Source of the DNA: Thalassovita sp. | GTDB taxonomy: Bacteria; Pseudomonadota; Alphaproteobacteria; Rhodobacterales; Rhodobacteraceae | Direction of reading: 5' to 3' | Length of the DNA stretch: 64,000 nucleotides | NCBI GenBank assembly: GCA_017792425.1 | Contig: CP051233.1 | Location: 964,402 to 1,028,401 of the forward strand | Part shown: positions 40,739 through 50,007 of the stretch, piece after piece | Numbering within the stretch: position 1 is the first letter of the stretch | Layout of the letters: every line of letters starts with the position of its first letter | Notes under the pieces: model-generated | What the model was told of the DNA's origin: nothing | The model's database searches: none | Seen by the model: only the letters and a program-made list of their open reading frames with translations | Program-made: the position numbers and the translations under genes

Positions 40739-43700
40739 CAGCGTGGCCGATGTGTTTCACCAGTCTGACGATCACCTGCGTCGCTCGCCGGTCGTCCAAG
40801 GTTCGAAAGCATCGGCGAGATGTCTTCGATCCGCTCGGCAATCACATGGACGACCTGCCCCTCACGTTCGATCCTGCCGGTGACGCGCAGCAGCCGCCCA
40901 GCGATCACCGCCTTGCGGAAGGCCTCGTAGACCCGGCTCCAGACCACCACGTTGGACACGCCGGTCTCATCTTCGAGCGTCAGGAAGATCACGCCAGAGG
41001 CCGTGCCAGGTCGCTGGCGCGTGATGACGAGGCCGGTCACGGTGATGCGCCCGGTGGCCCGATCCAGCCGTTCATGGGGCAGGCTTTCCGGCAGGCATGG
41101 CCGCAACAATTCCATGGGATGGGCGCGCAGGGAAAGCCGCAGCGCCAGGTAATCCTCGATTACCTCCTGGCCGAGGGTCATTGCTGGCAGTGAGACCACC
41201 GGTTCCGCTCCGCCTTCACCGTCAGCACCGAACAGGGGCAGGGGTTTGGGTCCGCGCAGCGCCCGGGCGGCCCAGAGCGCGTCGCGCCGATTAAGGCCGA
41301 GAGTGGCGAAGGCATCACCTTCTGCCAACCGTTCCAGCGCATTTGGCCGGACGCCGGCCCGACGCCAGAGGCTTTCAACATCGGAATAGCCGTTGCCGCG
41401 GGCGGCATCGATCCATACCGCGTCTTCCTCACGCATCCCCTTGATCTGCCGGAACCCGAGCCGCAGCGCCAGGGCACCGTCGCCGCGTCGCTCCAGGGTG
41501 CAATCCCAGTTGGAATGGTTGACCGAGACGCCACGAATTTCGACGCCATGCTCGCGCGCATCACGGACGAGTTGAGCTGGGGCGTAGAAACCCATTGGCT
41601 GGCTGTTCAGTAGCGCGCAGGTAAAGACTGCCGGGTGATGGCGCTTTAGCCACGCGGAAATATAGACCAGCCGCGCGAAGCTCGCCGCATGGCTTTCTGG
41701 AAAGCCATAGCTGCCGAAGCCCTCGATCTGGGCAAAACACCGTTCCGCGAATCCCGCTTCATAGCCGCGGGCCAGCATCCCCGAAATAAACCGTTCACGG
41801 AACGCGCCGATGATGCCCATCCGCTTGAAGGTCGCAAGCGAGCGGCGCAGTCGGTCCGCTTCGGCGGCCGAGAACCCGGCGGCGACTACCGCGATCTGCA
41901 TGGCCTGTTCCTGGAAAAGGGGGACGCCATAGGTGCGGCCAAGCACTTCCATCATGGCGGGACCGAGGTCTTCGACCTTCTCCTTACCTTGACGGCGGTT
42001 GATGAATGGATGAACCATGCCGCCCTGGATCGGGCCGGGGCGAATAATCGCGACCTCACAGACGAGATCGTAGAACTTGCGTGGCTGCATGCGCGGCAGG
42101 AAGTTGAGCTGTGCCCGGCTCTCGACCTGGAATACCCCGATCGCATCGGCCTTGCAGAGCATGAGGTAGACGGCCGGGTCTTCGGACGGGACGTTGGCAA
42201 GGGTCAGTTGCAGTTGGCGGTGATCTTCAAGGAGTCCGAACGCCTTGCGGATGCAGGTCAACATTCCGAGCGCCAGCACATCGACCTTCAGCAGACCGAG
42301 CGCGTCTATGTCGTCCTTGTCCCATTCGATAATGGTGCGGTCCTCCATCGCCGCGTTCTCGATGGGGCAGAGCTCGTCGAGCCGGCCATGGGTGATGACA
42401 AAACCGCCGACATGCTGGCTCAGATGCCGGGGAAAGCCGATAATCTCGCCGATCAGCTTCGCCGCCAGCGCCACGCGCCCATCCGCCGGATCGATACCTG
42501 CATCGCGCATCCGGTCCTCGCCCGGTGCGCTGGAGGACCAGCCCCAGATCTGTCCCGAGAGTCGGGCAATCACGTCCTGGCTCAGCCCCATCACCTTGCC
42601 GACTTCCCGGATCGCGGCGCGAGATCGGAAGTGGATCACGGTCGCGGTAAGCCCGGCACGATGGCGACCATATTGCCCATAGATCCACTGGATCACCTCC
42701 TCGCGCCGTTCGTGTTCGAAATCCACGTCGATATCCGGCGGTTCGCCACGCTCTTTTGAGATGAATCGCTCGAAAATCAGGGTGATGCTCTCTGGAGGCA
42801 CCTCGGTCACGCCGAGCAGGTAGCAGACCACCGAATTGGCCGCAGATCCGCGACCCTGGCAGAGAATCCCCTTCGAGCGTGCAAAGGCCACGATGTCATG
42901 AACCGTCAGGAAATACGGCGCATAGCCCATCTCGTCGATGAGCTTCAGTTCCTTGTCGACCCGCGTGACGATCCGGGCCGGCGGTCCCTCGGGATAGCGC
43001 CAATGCAACCCCTCCCTCGAGAGCCGTTCGAGCCGATCCTGCGCCGGCTCACCGTCCCGCGCTTCGTCGGGGTATTGGTAACGCAGGTCGTCCAGCCGGA
43101 ATGCGCAACGGTCGGCGATTTCCAGCGTGCGCCGGATCGCTGCGGGGTAGCGATGGAACATTCGCGCCATTTCTGTCGGGGATTTGAGACGGTGCTCGCC
43201 ATTCGTGAGGCGACGCTCGCCGATCGTGTCGATCGTGCAGCCCTCGCGCAGGCAGGTCAGAACATCGGCGAGCGGACGTCGGGCCGATCGATGCATCATC
43301 ACCTCGCCGACAGCGACTAGCGGCAGGCCAGTGTCGTGGGCAAACTTCGCCAACCAGTTGAGGCGCTGGGGATCACGCCCGTCATAACGAGGTGCTGCTC
43401 CGAGAAAGCACTGACCTGGGAAGGCCCGCAACATGTGCCGCAATTCGTTTGCAGACGCCCGGGTCGAGTTCTCCATCGGGTCGGGGGGTAGCGCGATCAG
43501 CACCATGCCCTGCCCCCAATCCAGGAGATCCTTGCGCGTCAGATGGCATTCGCCTTTCGTGGCCCGTCGCTTGCCGAGAGAAAGGAGCCGGGTCAGCCGC
43601 GACCAGGCCGCGATATCCGTGGGCAGGGCGAGCCAGTCGACCTCGCTGTCTGTCAGCACGATCCGGGCACCGGGGATCAGCTTCGGCAACACCAGATCCG

Positions 43701-44013
43701 GCGGAATCCGGGGGGCGTCGCTCGGTGACATGTGCTGCACCGTTTGGCGGCTGGAATGATCGGTCACCTGCCGGGACCGGACGACCGGACCCACGTCGGT
43801 TTCGCCGCTCGCCGCACAGGCTTCATCGCGCAGGCGAGCCAGTTCCTTCAGGGCGGAGAAGGCCCGAACCACGCCTGCCACAGAGTTGCGGTCTGTGATG
43901 GCGATGGCAGCAAGGCCCAATTCTGCGGCGCGCGTGATCAGTTCCTCGGGATGCGAGGCCCCGGTCAGGAAAGTGAAATTGCTGGTCACGCAGAGTTCGG
44001 CGTAGCTGGTCAT
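40732..44013 (-). CDS. dnaE2: Error-prone DNA polymerase DnaE2 (ImuC), with altered C-terminus
   Basis: A 1093-residue C-family polymerase. The PHP domain starts YAELCVTSNFTFLTGASHPEE; the catalytic Asp pair is in DIDVDFEHERREEV near residue 428; the finger region and helix-hairpin-helix follow, and an OB fold (RITVTGLVITRQRPGTASG) lies near the end. It works with ImuA and ImuB in damage-induced mutagenic synthesis. The start at 44013 overlaps the imuB stop (ATGA). The protein ends ISPMLSNLG followed by about 23 unrelated residues, instead of the usual basic tail ending near SRDFH. The sequence here joins the truncated recombinase, so the last few dozen residues were lost. The core is intact and it may still work. 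Confidence 0.92.
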   Translation of the reverse strand: MTSYAELCVTSNFTFLTGASHPEELITRAAELGLAAIAITDRNSVAGVVRAFSALKELARLRDEACAASGETDVGPVVRSRQVTDHSSRQTVQHMSPSDAPRIPPDLVLPKLIPGARIVLTDSEVDWLALPTDIAAWSRLTRLLSLGKRRATKGECHLTRKDLLDWGQGMVLIALPPDPMENSTRASANELRHMLRAFPGQCFLGAAPRYDGRDPQRLNWLAKFAHDTGLPLVAVGEVMMHRSARRPLADVLTCLREGCTIDTIGERRLTNGEHRLKSPTEMARMFHRYPAAIRRTLEIADRCAFRLDDLRYQYPDEARDGEPAQDRLERLSREGLHWRYPEGPPARIVTRVDKELKLIDEMGYAPYFLTVHDIVAFARSKGILCQGRGSAANSVVCYLLGVTEVPPESITLIFERFISKERGEPPDIDVDFEHERREEVIQWIYGQYGRHRAGLTATVIHFRSRAAIREVGKVMGLSQDVIARLSGQIWGWSSSAPGEDRMRDAGIDPADGRVALAAKLIGEIIGFPRHLSQHVGGFVITHGRLDELCPIENAAMEDRTIIEWDKDDIDALGLLKVDVLALGMLTCIRKAFGLLEDHRQLQLTLANVPSEDPAVYLMLCKADAIGVFQVESRAQLNFLPRMQPRKFYDLVCEVAIIRPGPIQGGMVHPFINRRQGKEKVEDLGPAMMEVLGRTYGVPLFQEQAMQIAVVAAGFSAAEADRLRRSLATFKRMGIIGAFRERFISGMLARGYEAGFAERCFAQIEGFGSYGFPESHAASFARLVYISAWLKRHHPAVFTCALLNSQPMGFYAPAQLVRDAREHGVEIRGVSVNHSNWDCTLERRGDGALALRLGFRQIKGMREEDAVWIDAARGNGYSDVESLWRRAGVRPNALERLAEGDAFATLGLNRRDALWAARALRGPKPLPLFGADGEGGAEPVVSLPAMTLGQEVIEDYLALRLSLRAHPMELLRPCLPESLPHERLDRATGRITVTGLVITRQRPGTASGVIFLTLEDETGVSNVVVWSRVYEAFRKAVIAGRLLRVTGRIEREGQVVHVIAERIEDISPMLSNLGRPASDAGDRQTGETHRPRCW

Positions 44014-45509
44014 GCGAACTCTCCCTGCGCGAACCAGCTTTGGGCTGGCCAGACCGCCGCCTGCGGCGTGTGGAAAAGCCAGAGCCGTGCGCCTTCGCGG
44101 GTTTCCACCCGCCAGTAGTCGCGCAGGCCCGAACGCCAAGCCGGATCGTCGAACCACCATTCCGGCGCGATCCGCTCCGGCCCATCTGCACGCAGGGTGG
44201 TGAAGGGCATGCGCCGCCAAGCGAACCGGGCCGGCGGATGCCCGGGCTGACCCATCCCTTTAGCCGTAACCGGCTCAGGCGGGAAAAGAATGTTCGGCCG
44301 ATCCGGCCCACGATGCGGCGGCGAGGATTCTGCCGTGCTATAGGCGGCCGGCGCCACCAGAAAGCTCCGCTCGGGAATCTTGCTGGTGGCCGGCAGAAGC
44401 CGCAAAACGCGGTCGAAGCCCAGCCGGTTGCCGAGCCGGGAGAAAAGATCAGCCAGCGCGTCCTCGCGGGCGATCGTTCTCGACCCGCCAATCTGCTCAG
44501 GCGGCAGATCCTCGGTCACATGGGCGACAAGGCGCATCGCCTCGATTCCGAACCCGGCCTCGACTGCTGCCACGCCCTTTGCAAAAAGTGCCGCAATACG
44601 CTCGGGATCGCGCATCGGCCGGGCCAGTCCGATCTCGACCTGTGCGGTCTCCCGGTCGACCCGGTGCAGCTCGAGCCGCAGCCGCCGTGCTCCGCGATGT
44701 TGATGGGCAAGCGTTCCGCAGAGCCGGTCGAGCATGCGTGCGAGACCCGACATGACATCGGCCTCTAGACCGATGGGTTCCGGCATCGTCATTCGCACCC
44801 CGAAATACGGCGCGTCTGCCTCGGGGGAGACCGGCTCCGGCTGGAGACCGAGTGCCTGATCGAGTCGCAGCACGAGCCCCGGGCCGAACCGTTGCGCGAG
44901 CGGAGCACGCGGCAGATCGACGAGATCCCCGATCCGGTTCAACCCCATCCGGGCGAGCCCCTCGGCTACATCACTCGCGATCCTGAGAGCCGATACCGGC
45001 AGACTGGCGATGCCGTCCTTCGCCGCTCCCTCGGGCAGGATGCCACCGCCGTGGCGGGCGAGAGCCTGGGCCGCGCCACGGGTTTCGGCGATGGCGCTCG
45101 AAAGGGTCAGGCCGACCCGTTCCAGCCGCGCATGAAGATCTGCCCGCAATTCTGCTTCGCCGCCAAAGAGGTGCGGCACGCCGGAAATGTCGGCGATGAG
45201 CCCGTCCGGGCCATCTCGTGCCACCATCGGCGAATAGCGACCCGCCCAGCGTCTGAGATTCGCCAGCGCCTCAGCTTCCCGCACAAGATCAGCAGGTCGG
45301 GTGATCAGCTCGGGGCAGATGGCACGGGCATCGGCCGCCGCCATGCCAGGATGCAATCCCCGCGTTTCGGCGGCCTGATTCAGGCAATGCACATGATCGG
45401 CATTCCCTGATCGATGGATCAGGGCGAACGGTCCCTCAACGGGACGTTTCCGCAGGCTCGTGTCGCTCGCCAGCCGCGGAAACCGGATGGACAGCAGTCG
45501 TCTTGCCAT
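44010..45509 (-). CDS. imuB: ImuB, Y-family polymerase-like mutasome protein
   Basis: A 499-residue Y-family homologue opening ARRLLSIRFPRLASD. The palm segment reads GLIADISGVPHLFGGE; the catalytic acidic residues of true Y-family polymerases are not fully kept, as in other ImuB proteins, which act as hubs that bring DnaE2 to the sliding clamp. The C-terminal half contains RGAARRLRLELHRVD-type strands of the little-finger region. It overlaps imuA by 74 bases and dnaE2 by 4, so the three form one transcript with tight coupling. Confidence 0.92.
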   Translation of the reverse strand: MARRLLSIRFPRLASDTSLRKRPVEGPFALIHRSGNADHVHCLNQAAETRGLHPGMAAADARAICPELITRPADLVREAEALANLRRWAGRYSPMVARDGPDGLIADISGVPHLFGGEAELRADLHARLERVGLTLSSAIAETRGAAQALARHGGGILPEGAAKDGIASLPVSALRIASDVAEGLARMGLNRIGDLVDLPRAPLAQRFGPGLVLRLDQALGLQPEPVSPEADAPYFGVRMTMPEPIGLEADVMSGLARMLDRLCGTLAHQHRGARRLRLELHRVDRETAQVEIGLARPMRDPERIAALFAKGVAAVEAGFGIEAMRLVAHVTEDLPPEQIGGSRTIAREDALADLFSRLGNRLGFDRVLRLLPATSKIPERSFLVAPAAYSTAESSPPHRGPDRPNILFPPEPVTAKGMGQPGHPPARFAWRRMPFTTLRADGPERIAPEWWFDDPAWRSGLRDYWRVETREGARLWLFHTPQAAVWPAQSWFAQGEFA

Positions 45510-46023
45510 TCCAATGCACAGTCCAGGTTTTTAATGTTCCCTTTTTGTTCTTACTAAGATCCCATCGGTGAAGAGTCGAGTCCCGTCGCTTCGCCGCAAT
45601 CGGTGCGCAATGCCACCGCGTCTCTGCAGCATTGCTGCCCTGGCCTTCGCGGATCAGCATCAGCCCAGTGGTCCGGCCCGCCTCGGCGGCCAGTTGCAGA
45701 CGCCGCCCGGTGATCAGGGACAGAGGTTTTTCCGGCTCCGCGATCACCAACCCCACCCCTTTGGAGCGCAGGGACTCCTCAGTTGCCCAGAGCAGGTCGG
45801 CCTCATTCGCTGGGCGGATAAGGAGCAGTCGCTCCCCGACGCCCTCCGGCAGGCCCCGTAGCATCGGCTGGTGAGGGGCATGACCGGGGATGATCCAGAT
45901 CAGCGCCTCGGTATGCTGTGCGGCCTGCAACAAAGCGAAGCTGCGCCGGCCCGGACCTTCGGCCTCATGGACCCGATGCCTGGCCAGCGCGAAGGGCTCG
46001 CCCGGGGGCGGATCAAACCGCAT
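45436..46023 (-). CDS. imuA: ImuA, RecA/SulA-like mutasome protein
   Basis: A 195-residue protein of the ImuA type: HTEALIWIIPGHA near the start of the core, ERLLLIRPANEADLLWATEESLRS in the middle, and a basic C-terminal part (WHCAPIAAKRRDSTLHRWDL). These proteins look like RecA without a working ATP site and are required for mutasome action. The ATG at 46023 is preceded by GAGGGGGG; a TTG at 46044 is an alternative. The start overlaps the SRAP gene's end by about 11 bases, and the end overlaps imuB by 74. Confidence 0.85.
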   Translation of the reverse strand: MRFDPPPGEPFALARHRVHEAEGPGRRSFALLQAAQHTEALIWIIPGHAPHQPMLRGLPEGVGERLLLIRPANEADLLWATEESLRSKGVGLVIAEPEKPLSLITGRRLQLAAEAGRTTGLMLIREGQGSNAAETRWHCAPIAAKRRDSTLHRWDLSKNKKGTLKTWTVHWNGKTTAVHPVSAAGERHEPAETSR

Positions 46024-46693
46024 CTTCGCGCCCCCCCTCGGCAACGATCTTCAACATCCCGTCCGGCAGGGGGCGCTGGAGCTTCTGGGCTTCCTCGGTC
46101 GGAGTGGTCAGCCAGCGCCGCCATTCGTCGGGCCGGGTGAGGATGACAGGCATGGCCTTGGGATGGGCCGGGGCGACTTCGGCATTTGGCGGGCAGGTTA
46201 GGAAGCCGAAGATCTCCGCCGTCACCTCGCCTTCCTTCAGCTTGCGCACCGAAGTCCATTCGGTCCGCAGTCCGGCGAAGAAGGCGAGCGGTCGATCTTC
46301 TCCCAGGGCGAACCAAATCGGGGAGTTGCGCGGAGCGCCGCGGCGCCCGTCGATCTCGGAAAAGCTCGTGAAGGGCACAAGGCAGCGATGCTCAACACCA
46401 AGCCAACGCCGCCAGTGAGGCGAGCCGACATTGCGGATATTGGTGACTCCCTTGTCGGTGCGTTTGCCTTCAAGGAACTTCGCCGGCGTCGGCATACCCC
46501 AGCGTGCCATGGTCAGTTGCCAGGCCGTGCCCTCGCCACGCCGAATGATCGGTGCCGGGTAGTCGGGCCAGATCCCTGGCAGTCGGGGGAGGTTCCCAGT
46601 GCTGTCGACGAATTCCTCATCGTGCTCGAGCATATCGTCGAACAGGTGCCGCATCGCGTCCTGGCTCTTGGTCTGGGAATAGAGATTGCACAT
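46013..46693 (-). CDS. SRAP-family abasic-site processing protein (YedK/HMCES-like)
   Basis: A 226-residue SRAP protein. After Met removal the catalytic Cys2 is exposed (MCNLYSQTKS). Other active-site parts are NIRNVGSPHWRRWL, with its Asn, the Glu in FTSFSEI, and the His before MPVIL (AHPKAMPVIL). SRAP proteins form a covalent thiazolidine link to abasic sites in single-stranded DNA and protect it. The start at 46693 is fixed by Cys2; a longer frame to 46783 would abolish it. It is the first gene behind a LexA-type box and overlaps imuA, so it appears to be co-induced with the mutasome. Confidence 0.93.
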   Translation of the reverse strand: MCNLYSQTKSQDAMRHLFDDMLEHDEEFVDSTGNLPRLPGIWPDYPAPIIRRGEGTAWQLTMARWGMPTPAKFLEGKRTDKGVTNIRNVGSPHWRRWLGVEHRCLVPFTSFSEIDGRRGAPRNSPIWFALGEDRPLAFFAGLRTEWTSVRKLKEGEVTAEIFGFLTCPPNAEVAPAHPKAMPVILTRPDEWRRWLTTPTEEAQKLQRPLPDGMLKIVAEGGREDAV

Positions 46694-46732
46694 CTGCGGC
46701 ACGCTCGGGAATCGGAACGGGGGCTGGATTAA

Positions 46733-46747
46733 GAACAATGCCAGAAC
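46733..46747 (-). promoter_or_regulatory. SOS (LexA) box of the alphaproteobacterial GTTC-N7-GTTC type
   Basis: Read on the minus strand the site is GTTCTGGCATTGTTC, an exact match to GTTC-N7-GTTC, the direct-repeat LexA site of alphaproteobacteria. It lies 40 bases upstream of the SRAP start, where a promoter is expected, and in front of the SRAP-imuA-imuB-dnaE2 genes. This supports DNA-damage control of the entire operon and the alphaproteobacterial origin of the window. Confidence 0.85.
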
Positions 46748-46926
46748 ATACCTGGGTTGGGAAGCCACGCCGCACCATCGCAAGACACCCTCGGCTCAAT
46801 GTTCGCCTCGTAGAACCGCCGCGCCAACGCGACGATGTGCGGAACGTCCGCAATCGTGGCTGTTCTCACTGGTCAGTATTCCCGTTCTTGCTGGGGTGCC
46901 GCTCTTAGAAAAACGTCGCCAGATCA

Positions 46927-47226
46927 TTGAAAAACAGCGCGAAAACCCTATATCTATTGGGTATTCTGCGAAAAGGTGCGCACCAAGTGTTTCACACTTA
47001 TGTCAACAATTTCTGCGGCAATTCCATCGACCTGGACCGCGCCAGATTCCTCATGGACAAGGGCTTGGAGCTTGAAACTGCTGAGTGGTTGAAAGCCTCG
47101 TGGCCCGAACTTGAAAAGCAGGGTGCATCAACCCGCGCACAGGCTTTCTTTGACCATTATTGCTTCCTTCATCACCGCAAGTACGACGCGTCATTTGCGC
47201 CGGACGTTGACAAGAATTGGTCGTGA
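46927..47226 (+). CDS. Hypothetical protein, 99 residues
   Basis: A frame starting with TTG at 46927 and ending at 47226. It reads KTLYLLGILRKGAHQVFHTY, then DLDRARFLMDKGLELETAEW and a C-terminal HYCFLHHRKYDASFAPD. I recognise no family. The even composition and His/Tyr-rich tail look like a real small protein, but there is no convincing ribosome site; an internal ATG at 47053 is an alternative start. It stands alone between the SOS operon and the LysR/gltS locus, both read in other directions. Confidence 0.4.
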   Translation: MKNSAKTLYLLGILRKGAHQVFHTYVNNFCGNSIDLDRARFLMDKGLELETAEWLKASWPELEKQGASTRAQAFFDHYCFLHHRKYDASFAPDVDKNWS

Positions 47227-47229
47227 CAC

Positions 47230-47506
47230 TTAAGCGAAGTTGCCAAACATCGACGTGAGCAAGCTAGAATGAATGTCGCGGCGATCCACTTTTGACGGAT
47301 CAAACTCAGCATCTTTCAGCCTGATTCCGTGGCGACGATTGATCCGCTCACGCTTCAGCGGGTTTAAGAAGCTCTCGGTCATGCGAGTTGTAGAGCGCGG
47401 GCCCATTACGGCAATTGGGCCGCCTGTCTGTCCCGGAAACCGCAACGCAATCGCGGTAGGCCAGCTCTTGTCGCGGAATCCGAGTAGCCGTTGGCAAACG
47501 ACATCA
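47230..47506 (-). other. Short transposase-like remnant or non-coding spacer
   Basis: A minus-strand frame here (it continues to 47532 into the LysR 3' end) reads RMTESFLNPLKRERINRRHG, which resembles the C-terminal ESF..LK.E segment of IS3-type transposases. The similarity lasts for only about 20 residues and there is no DDE core. I list it as a possible scar only. No other gene is visible in these 280 bases. Confidence 0.25.
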
Positions 47507-48448
47507 CTACTCAAACCCTGCCTGCAAAGCATGCAGTATCGCGGCGACAGCCGGGGCCATGACGTTCGACTTTGAATACACGATGCCTTGCCGGTCGCGG
47601 CGCGAGTTGAAGGGGTATTCGTAGCATTTCAGCCATGAGAAGTTGAACAGGTCGAGCGTCAGCGGCGAATCCTCGCGCAAGATAGCCGGGAAGAGCGCAT
47701 AGCGGTCCATTTGCAGCAGGAACTCGGCCATCAGGAAACCGTTGTTTGTTTCGATACGGTCGGCGGGCAGCGGGCAATCGTGCGACGCGCAAAACCGGTC
47801 GAAATTTTCGCGCATGGGTGTGCCCGGCAAGGGAATCGCCCAAGGCTTTTTCAGCAGTTCCACCGGGTCGGCGGGCGGCGGTGGAACGCCTTCCCGCGCG
47901 CCGATCAGCATCACCGTTTCAGCCAGGGTCTCAAACCCGAAGCCGCGCTGTTCCAACATCGGTTCAAGCCGTCCCAACACCAGATCCAGCCGCCCATATT
48001 GCAGGTCTTCCAACAAATTCGGCAGCAAGCCATCGCGGAGTGTGATCGTGATGTTGGGATGGTTTGCCTTGAAGTCAGCCATCACCGCCGCAACCCGCCC
48101 CAGCAAGGAAACGTTGTGCACGCCAATGGTTACCTGACCGTGGCCCAGCGATTGAACCTGCTCCGCCAAGCTTTCAAGCGCGTGAATACTCCCGACAACC
48201 TTGCGCACCCCCAGGACCAGTTCGCGGCCGGTCTTCGTGCGCCGCAATCCTCGCGGGTGGCGCTCAAAAATCTGCATGCCGAACCCCTCCTCGATTTCCG
48301 CGAGCGTTCGCGAAACCGAGGCCTGCGCGACATTGAGAGATTCGGCCGCCCGGCTCACGCTCAAGGTATCGTCCAGCGCGATCAAAACATACATGTGCCT
48401 GATTTTCAGCCGGTTACGAACAAATCTGGAAACGTCCATTCTGACCAT
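47507..48448 (-). CDS. LysR-family transcriptional regulator
   Basis: A 313-residue LysR protein. The helix-turn-helix covers about residues 15-75 (LSVSRAAESLNVAQASVSRTLAEIE, written here as the segment around AAESLNVAQASVSR), followed by FERHPRGLRRTKTG. The effector domain runs from about residue 105. It belongs to the group resembling PcaQ/GbpR-type regulators. The start at 48448 gives the usual N-terminal length; an ATG at 48439 is an alternative. It is divergent from the gltS-like gene and very probably controls the transporter-amidohydrolase operon through the inverted repeat at 48472-48484. Confidence 0.92.
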   Translation of the reverse strand: MVRMDVSRFVRNRLKIRHMYVLIALDDTLSVSRAAESLNVAQASVSRTLAEIEEGFGMQIFERHPRGLRRTKTGRELVLGVRKVVGSIHALESLAEQVQSLGHGQVTIGVHNVSLLGRVAAVMADFKANHPNITITLRDGLLPNLLEDLQYGRLDLVLGRLEPMLEQRGFGFETLAETVMLIGAREGVPPPPADPVELLKKPWAIPLPGTPMRENFDRFCASHDCPLPADRIETNNGFLMAEFLLQMDRYALFPAILREDSPLTLDLFNFSWLKCYEYPFNSRRDRQGIVYSKSNVMAPAVAAILHALQAGFE

Positions 48449-48471
48449 CTCTCTGAAATTGCTTCGATATA

Positions 48472-48484
48472 ATAACTTTGTTAT
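48472..48484. promoter_or_regulatory. Candidate LysR operator in the gltS divergent region
   Basis: ATAAC-TTT-GTTAT, a 5-bp perfect inverted repeat, lies 24 bases outside the LysR start and about 107 bases before the gltS-like start. AT-rich symmetrical sites of this size are typical LysR binding sites. Similar ATAAC/GTTAT arms occur in the divergent transketolase promoter near 62.9 kb, which has its own regulator. Confidence 0.45.
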
Positions 48485-48590
48485 GTCAGTGGCGGTTAAT
48501 GTCAATTTATTCCTATACCTAAGCATCTAGGGTCGCGCCAATGCGCCTGCCCTTGGGCGGCGTCCCCTGTCATTACGGAAAGAGAACGAG

Positions 48591-49994
48591 ATGTCCGGAG
48601 CTGCAATGTCGAACGTTCTACAGGCTTTTGCCCTGCTGGGACTGTTCCTGCTGATTGGCACCTTCCTACGTGCCAAAGTGAGCTGGCTACAGAAACTGTT
48701 TATCCCCGCCTCGGTTGTTGGTGGCTCGGTCGGGCTGCTGATAGGACCGCAAATCTGGGGTGATCTGACTCCGATTCAGTATCCCGCCGACTGGATTGCG
48801 ATGTATGGGCTGCTGCCCGGAGTCCTGATCATTCCGGTGGTCGCGTCGGTGCCGCTGGGCATTGACCTGTCCCAGAAAGACAACTCGGCTGGCACGGTGC
48901 GCAACGTGTTCAACATGTTCTTCCTGATGGTTGCGCTGTTCGGTTTCCAACTGGGGGTTGGCGGTGCGGTTGGCGCATATTTCGCAACTTCGATGCCCGA
49001 TCTCGGGATCTACGCGACCTTCGGTCTTGAGATGCCGCTCGGCTTCTCTGGCGGACACGGCACCGCAGGTGTGATCGGCAACATGCTGAACGGGATGGGT
49101 CTCGAATACTGGGAAATCGCGCAGGGCGTCGCGGTGACCTACGCAACGATCGGCCTTTTGGGCGGGATCATTTCGGGTATCGCCATCATCAAATGGCTGA
49201 ACACGCGCAACATGCTGGAAGGGTCCGCCGACCCGGCGAACCTGCCCAAATCCTGGCTGACCGGTCTTGAGCCTGACGCCGAAAAGCAGCGCATTGCCGG
49301 TCGGGAAAGCACCGTTTCGACCTCAATCGACGTGGTCGCGTTCAACTTCGCGCTCATTCTGGCCGGGTCGGGTCTGGCGATCGTGCTGCGCGCGTGGGTG
49401 CGGTCTCTGCACTTGCCGCTGGTGGGATCAATCCCGGTCTGGGCCTATGCGATTATCGTCATGTGGCTGATCTGGGCCGCCATGACCCGCCTTGGCATCT
49501 CCTGGCTGGTCGATCCCGGCACCAAAAGCAAGATCGCCTCGATGTTGACCGACTTCGCCATCGTCGCGGCGCTGGTTTCCATGCCGGTTCAGGGTGTTCT
49601 GACCTATGCCGCCCCGATCCTGATCACTGCGGCGATCGGTTTTGTCGGCACGGTTGTCATCGGCATTTCGTTCTCGCGGAAACTGTTCTCGTCGGAGCCG
49701 TTCGAACGCGCGATGCTGATCTTCGGCACGGCCACGGGTGTGTTCCTGACCGGCCTGCTACTGCTGAAAATCTGCGATCCGGACTTCAAGAGTGCGGCGA
49801 TGCGTGACGGGTCTTTGGCCTATTCCATGAACACCGTCTTCGGCTTTGTGCTGATCCCCGTCATCGTTGGCGCCGCAGTTCAATCCGGCCCCATCGCCTT
49901 GGCTGGCATCGGCGCCGTCCTGCTGGTTGGGGCGATCGTGGGCATGTTCGCACTAACACGACTGCGTGGTGCAAGCCCCGCATCGCAGAATTGA
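48591..49994 (+). CDS. GltS-type sodium:glutamate symporter family protein
   Basis: A 467-residue membrane protein with about a dozen spans. Conserved GltS-like stretches are LFIPASVVGGSVGLLIGPQI near residue 38, GGHGTAGVIGNMLN near residue 150 (the re-entrant GGHGT loop), and a second half with FGTATGVFLTGLLLLKI. The family takes up glutamate or related dicarboxylates with sodium. It is somewhat longer than GltS itself, and it lies 13 bases before an AbgB-like amidohydrolase gene, so the cargo may be an N-acyl or aminobenzoyl glutamate-type compound. A GAGA site precedes the ATG. Confidence 0.87.
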   Translation: MSGAAMSNVLQAFALLGLFLLIGTFLRAKVSWLQKLFIPASVVGGSVGLLIGPQIWGDLTPIQYPADWIAMYGLLPGVLIIPVVASVPLGIDLSQKDNSAGTVRNVFNMFFLMVALFGFQLGVGGAVGAYFATSMPDLGIYATFGLEMPLGFSGGHGTAGVIGNMLNGMGLEYWEIAQGVAVTYATIGLLGGIISGIAIIKWLNTRNMLEGSADPANLPKSWLTGLEPDAEKQRIAGRESTVSTSIDVVAFNFALILAGSGLAIVLRAWVRSLHLPLVGSIPVWAYAIIVMWLIWAAMTRLGISWLVDPGTKSKIASMLTDFAIVAALVSMPVQGVLTYAAPILITAAIGFVGTVVIGISFSRKLFSSEPFERAMLIFGTATGVFLTGLLLLKICDPDFKSAAMRDGSLAYSMNTVFGFVLIPVIVGAAVQSGPIALAGIGAVLLVGAIVGMFALTRLRGASPASQN

Positions 49995-50007
49995 GAAGGG
50001 ACGTGAC

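Noticed and set aside
41689..42759. A 356-codon plus-strand frame within dnaE2
   Set aside because: It lies wholly antisense to conserved DnaE2 sequence including the catalytic Asp region, and has no motif of its own.
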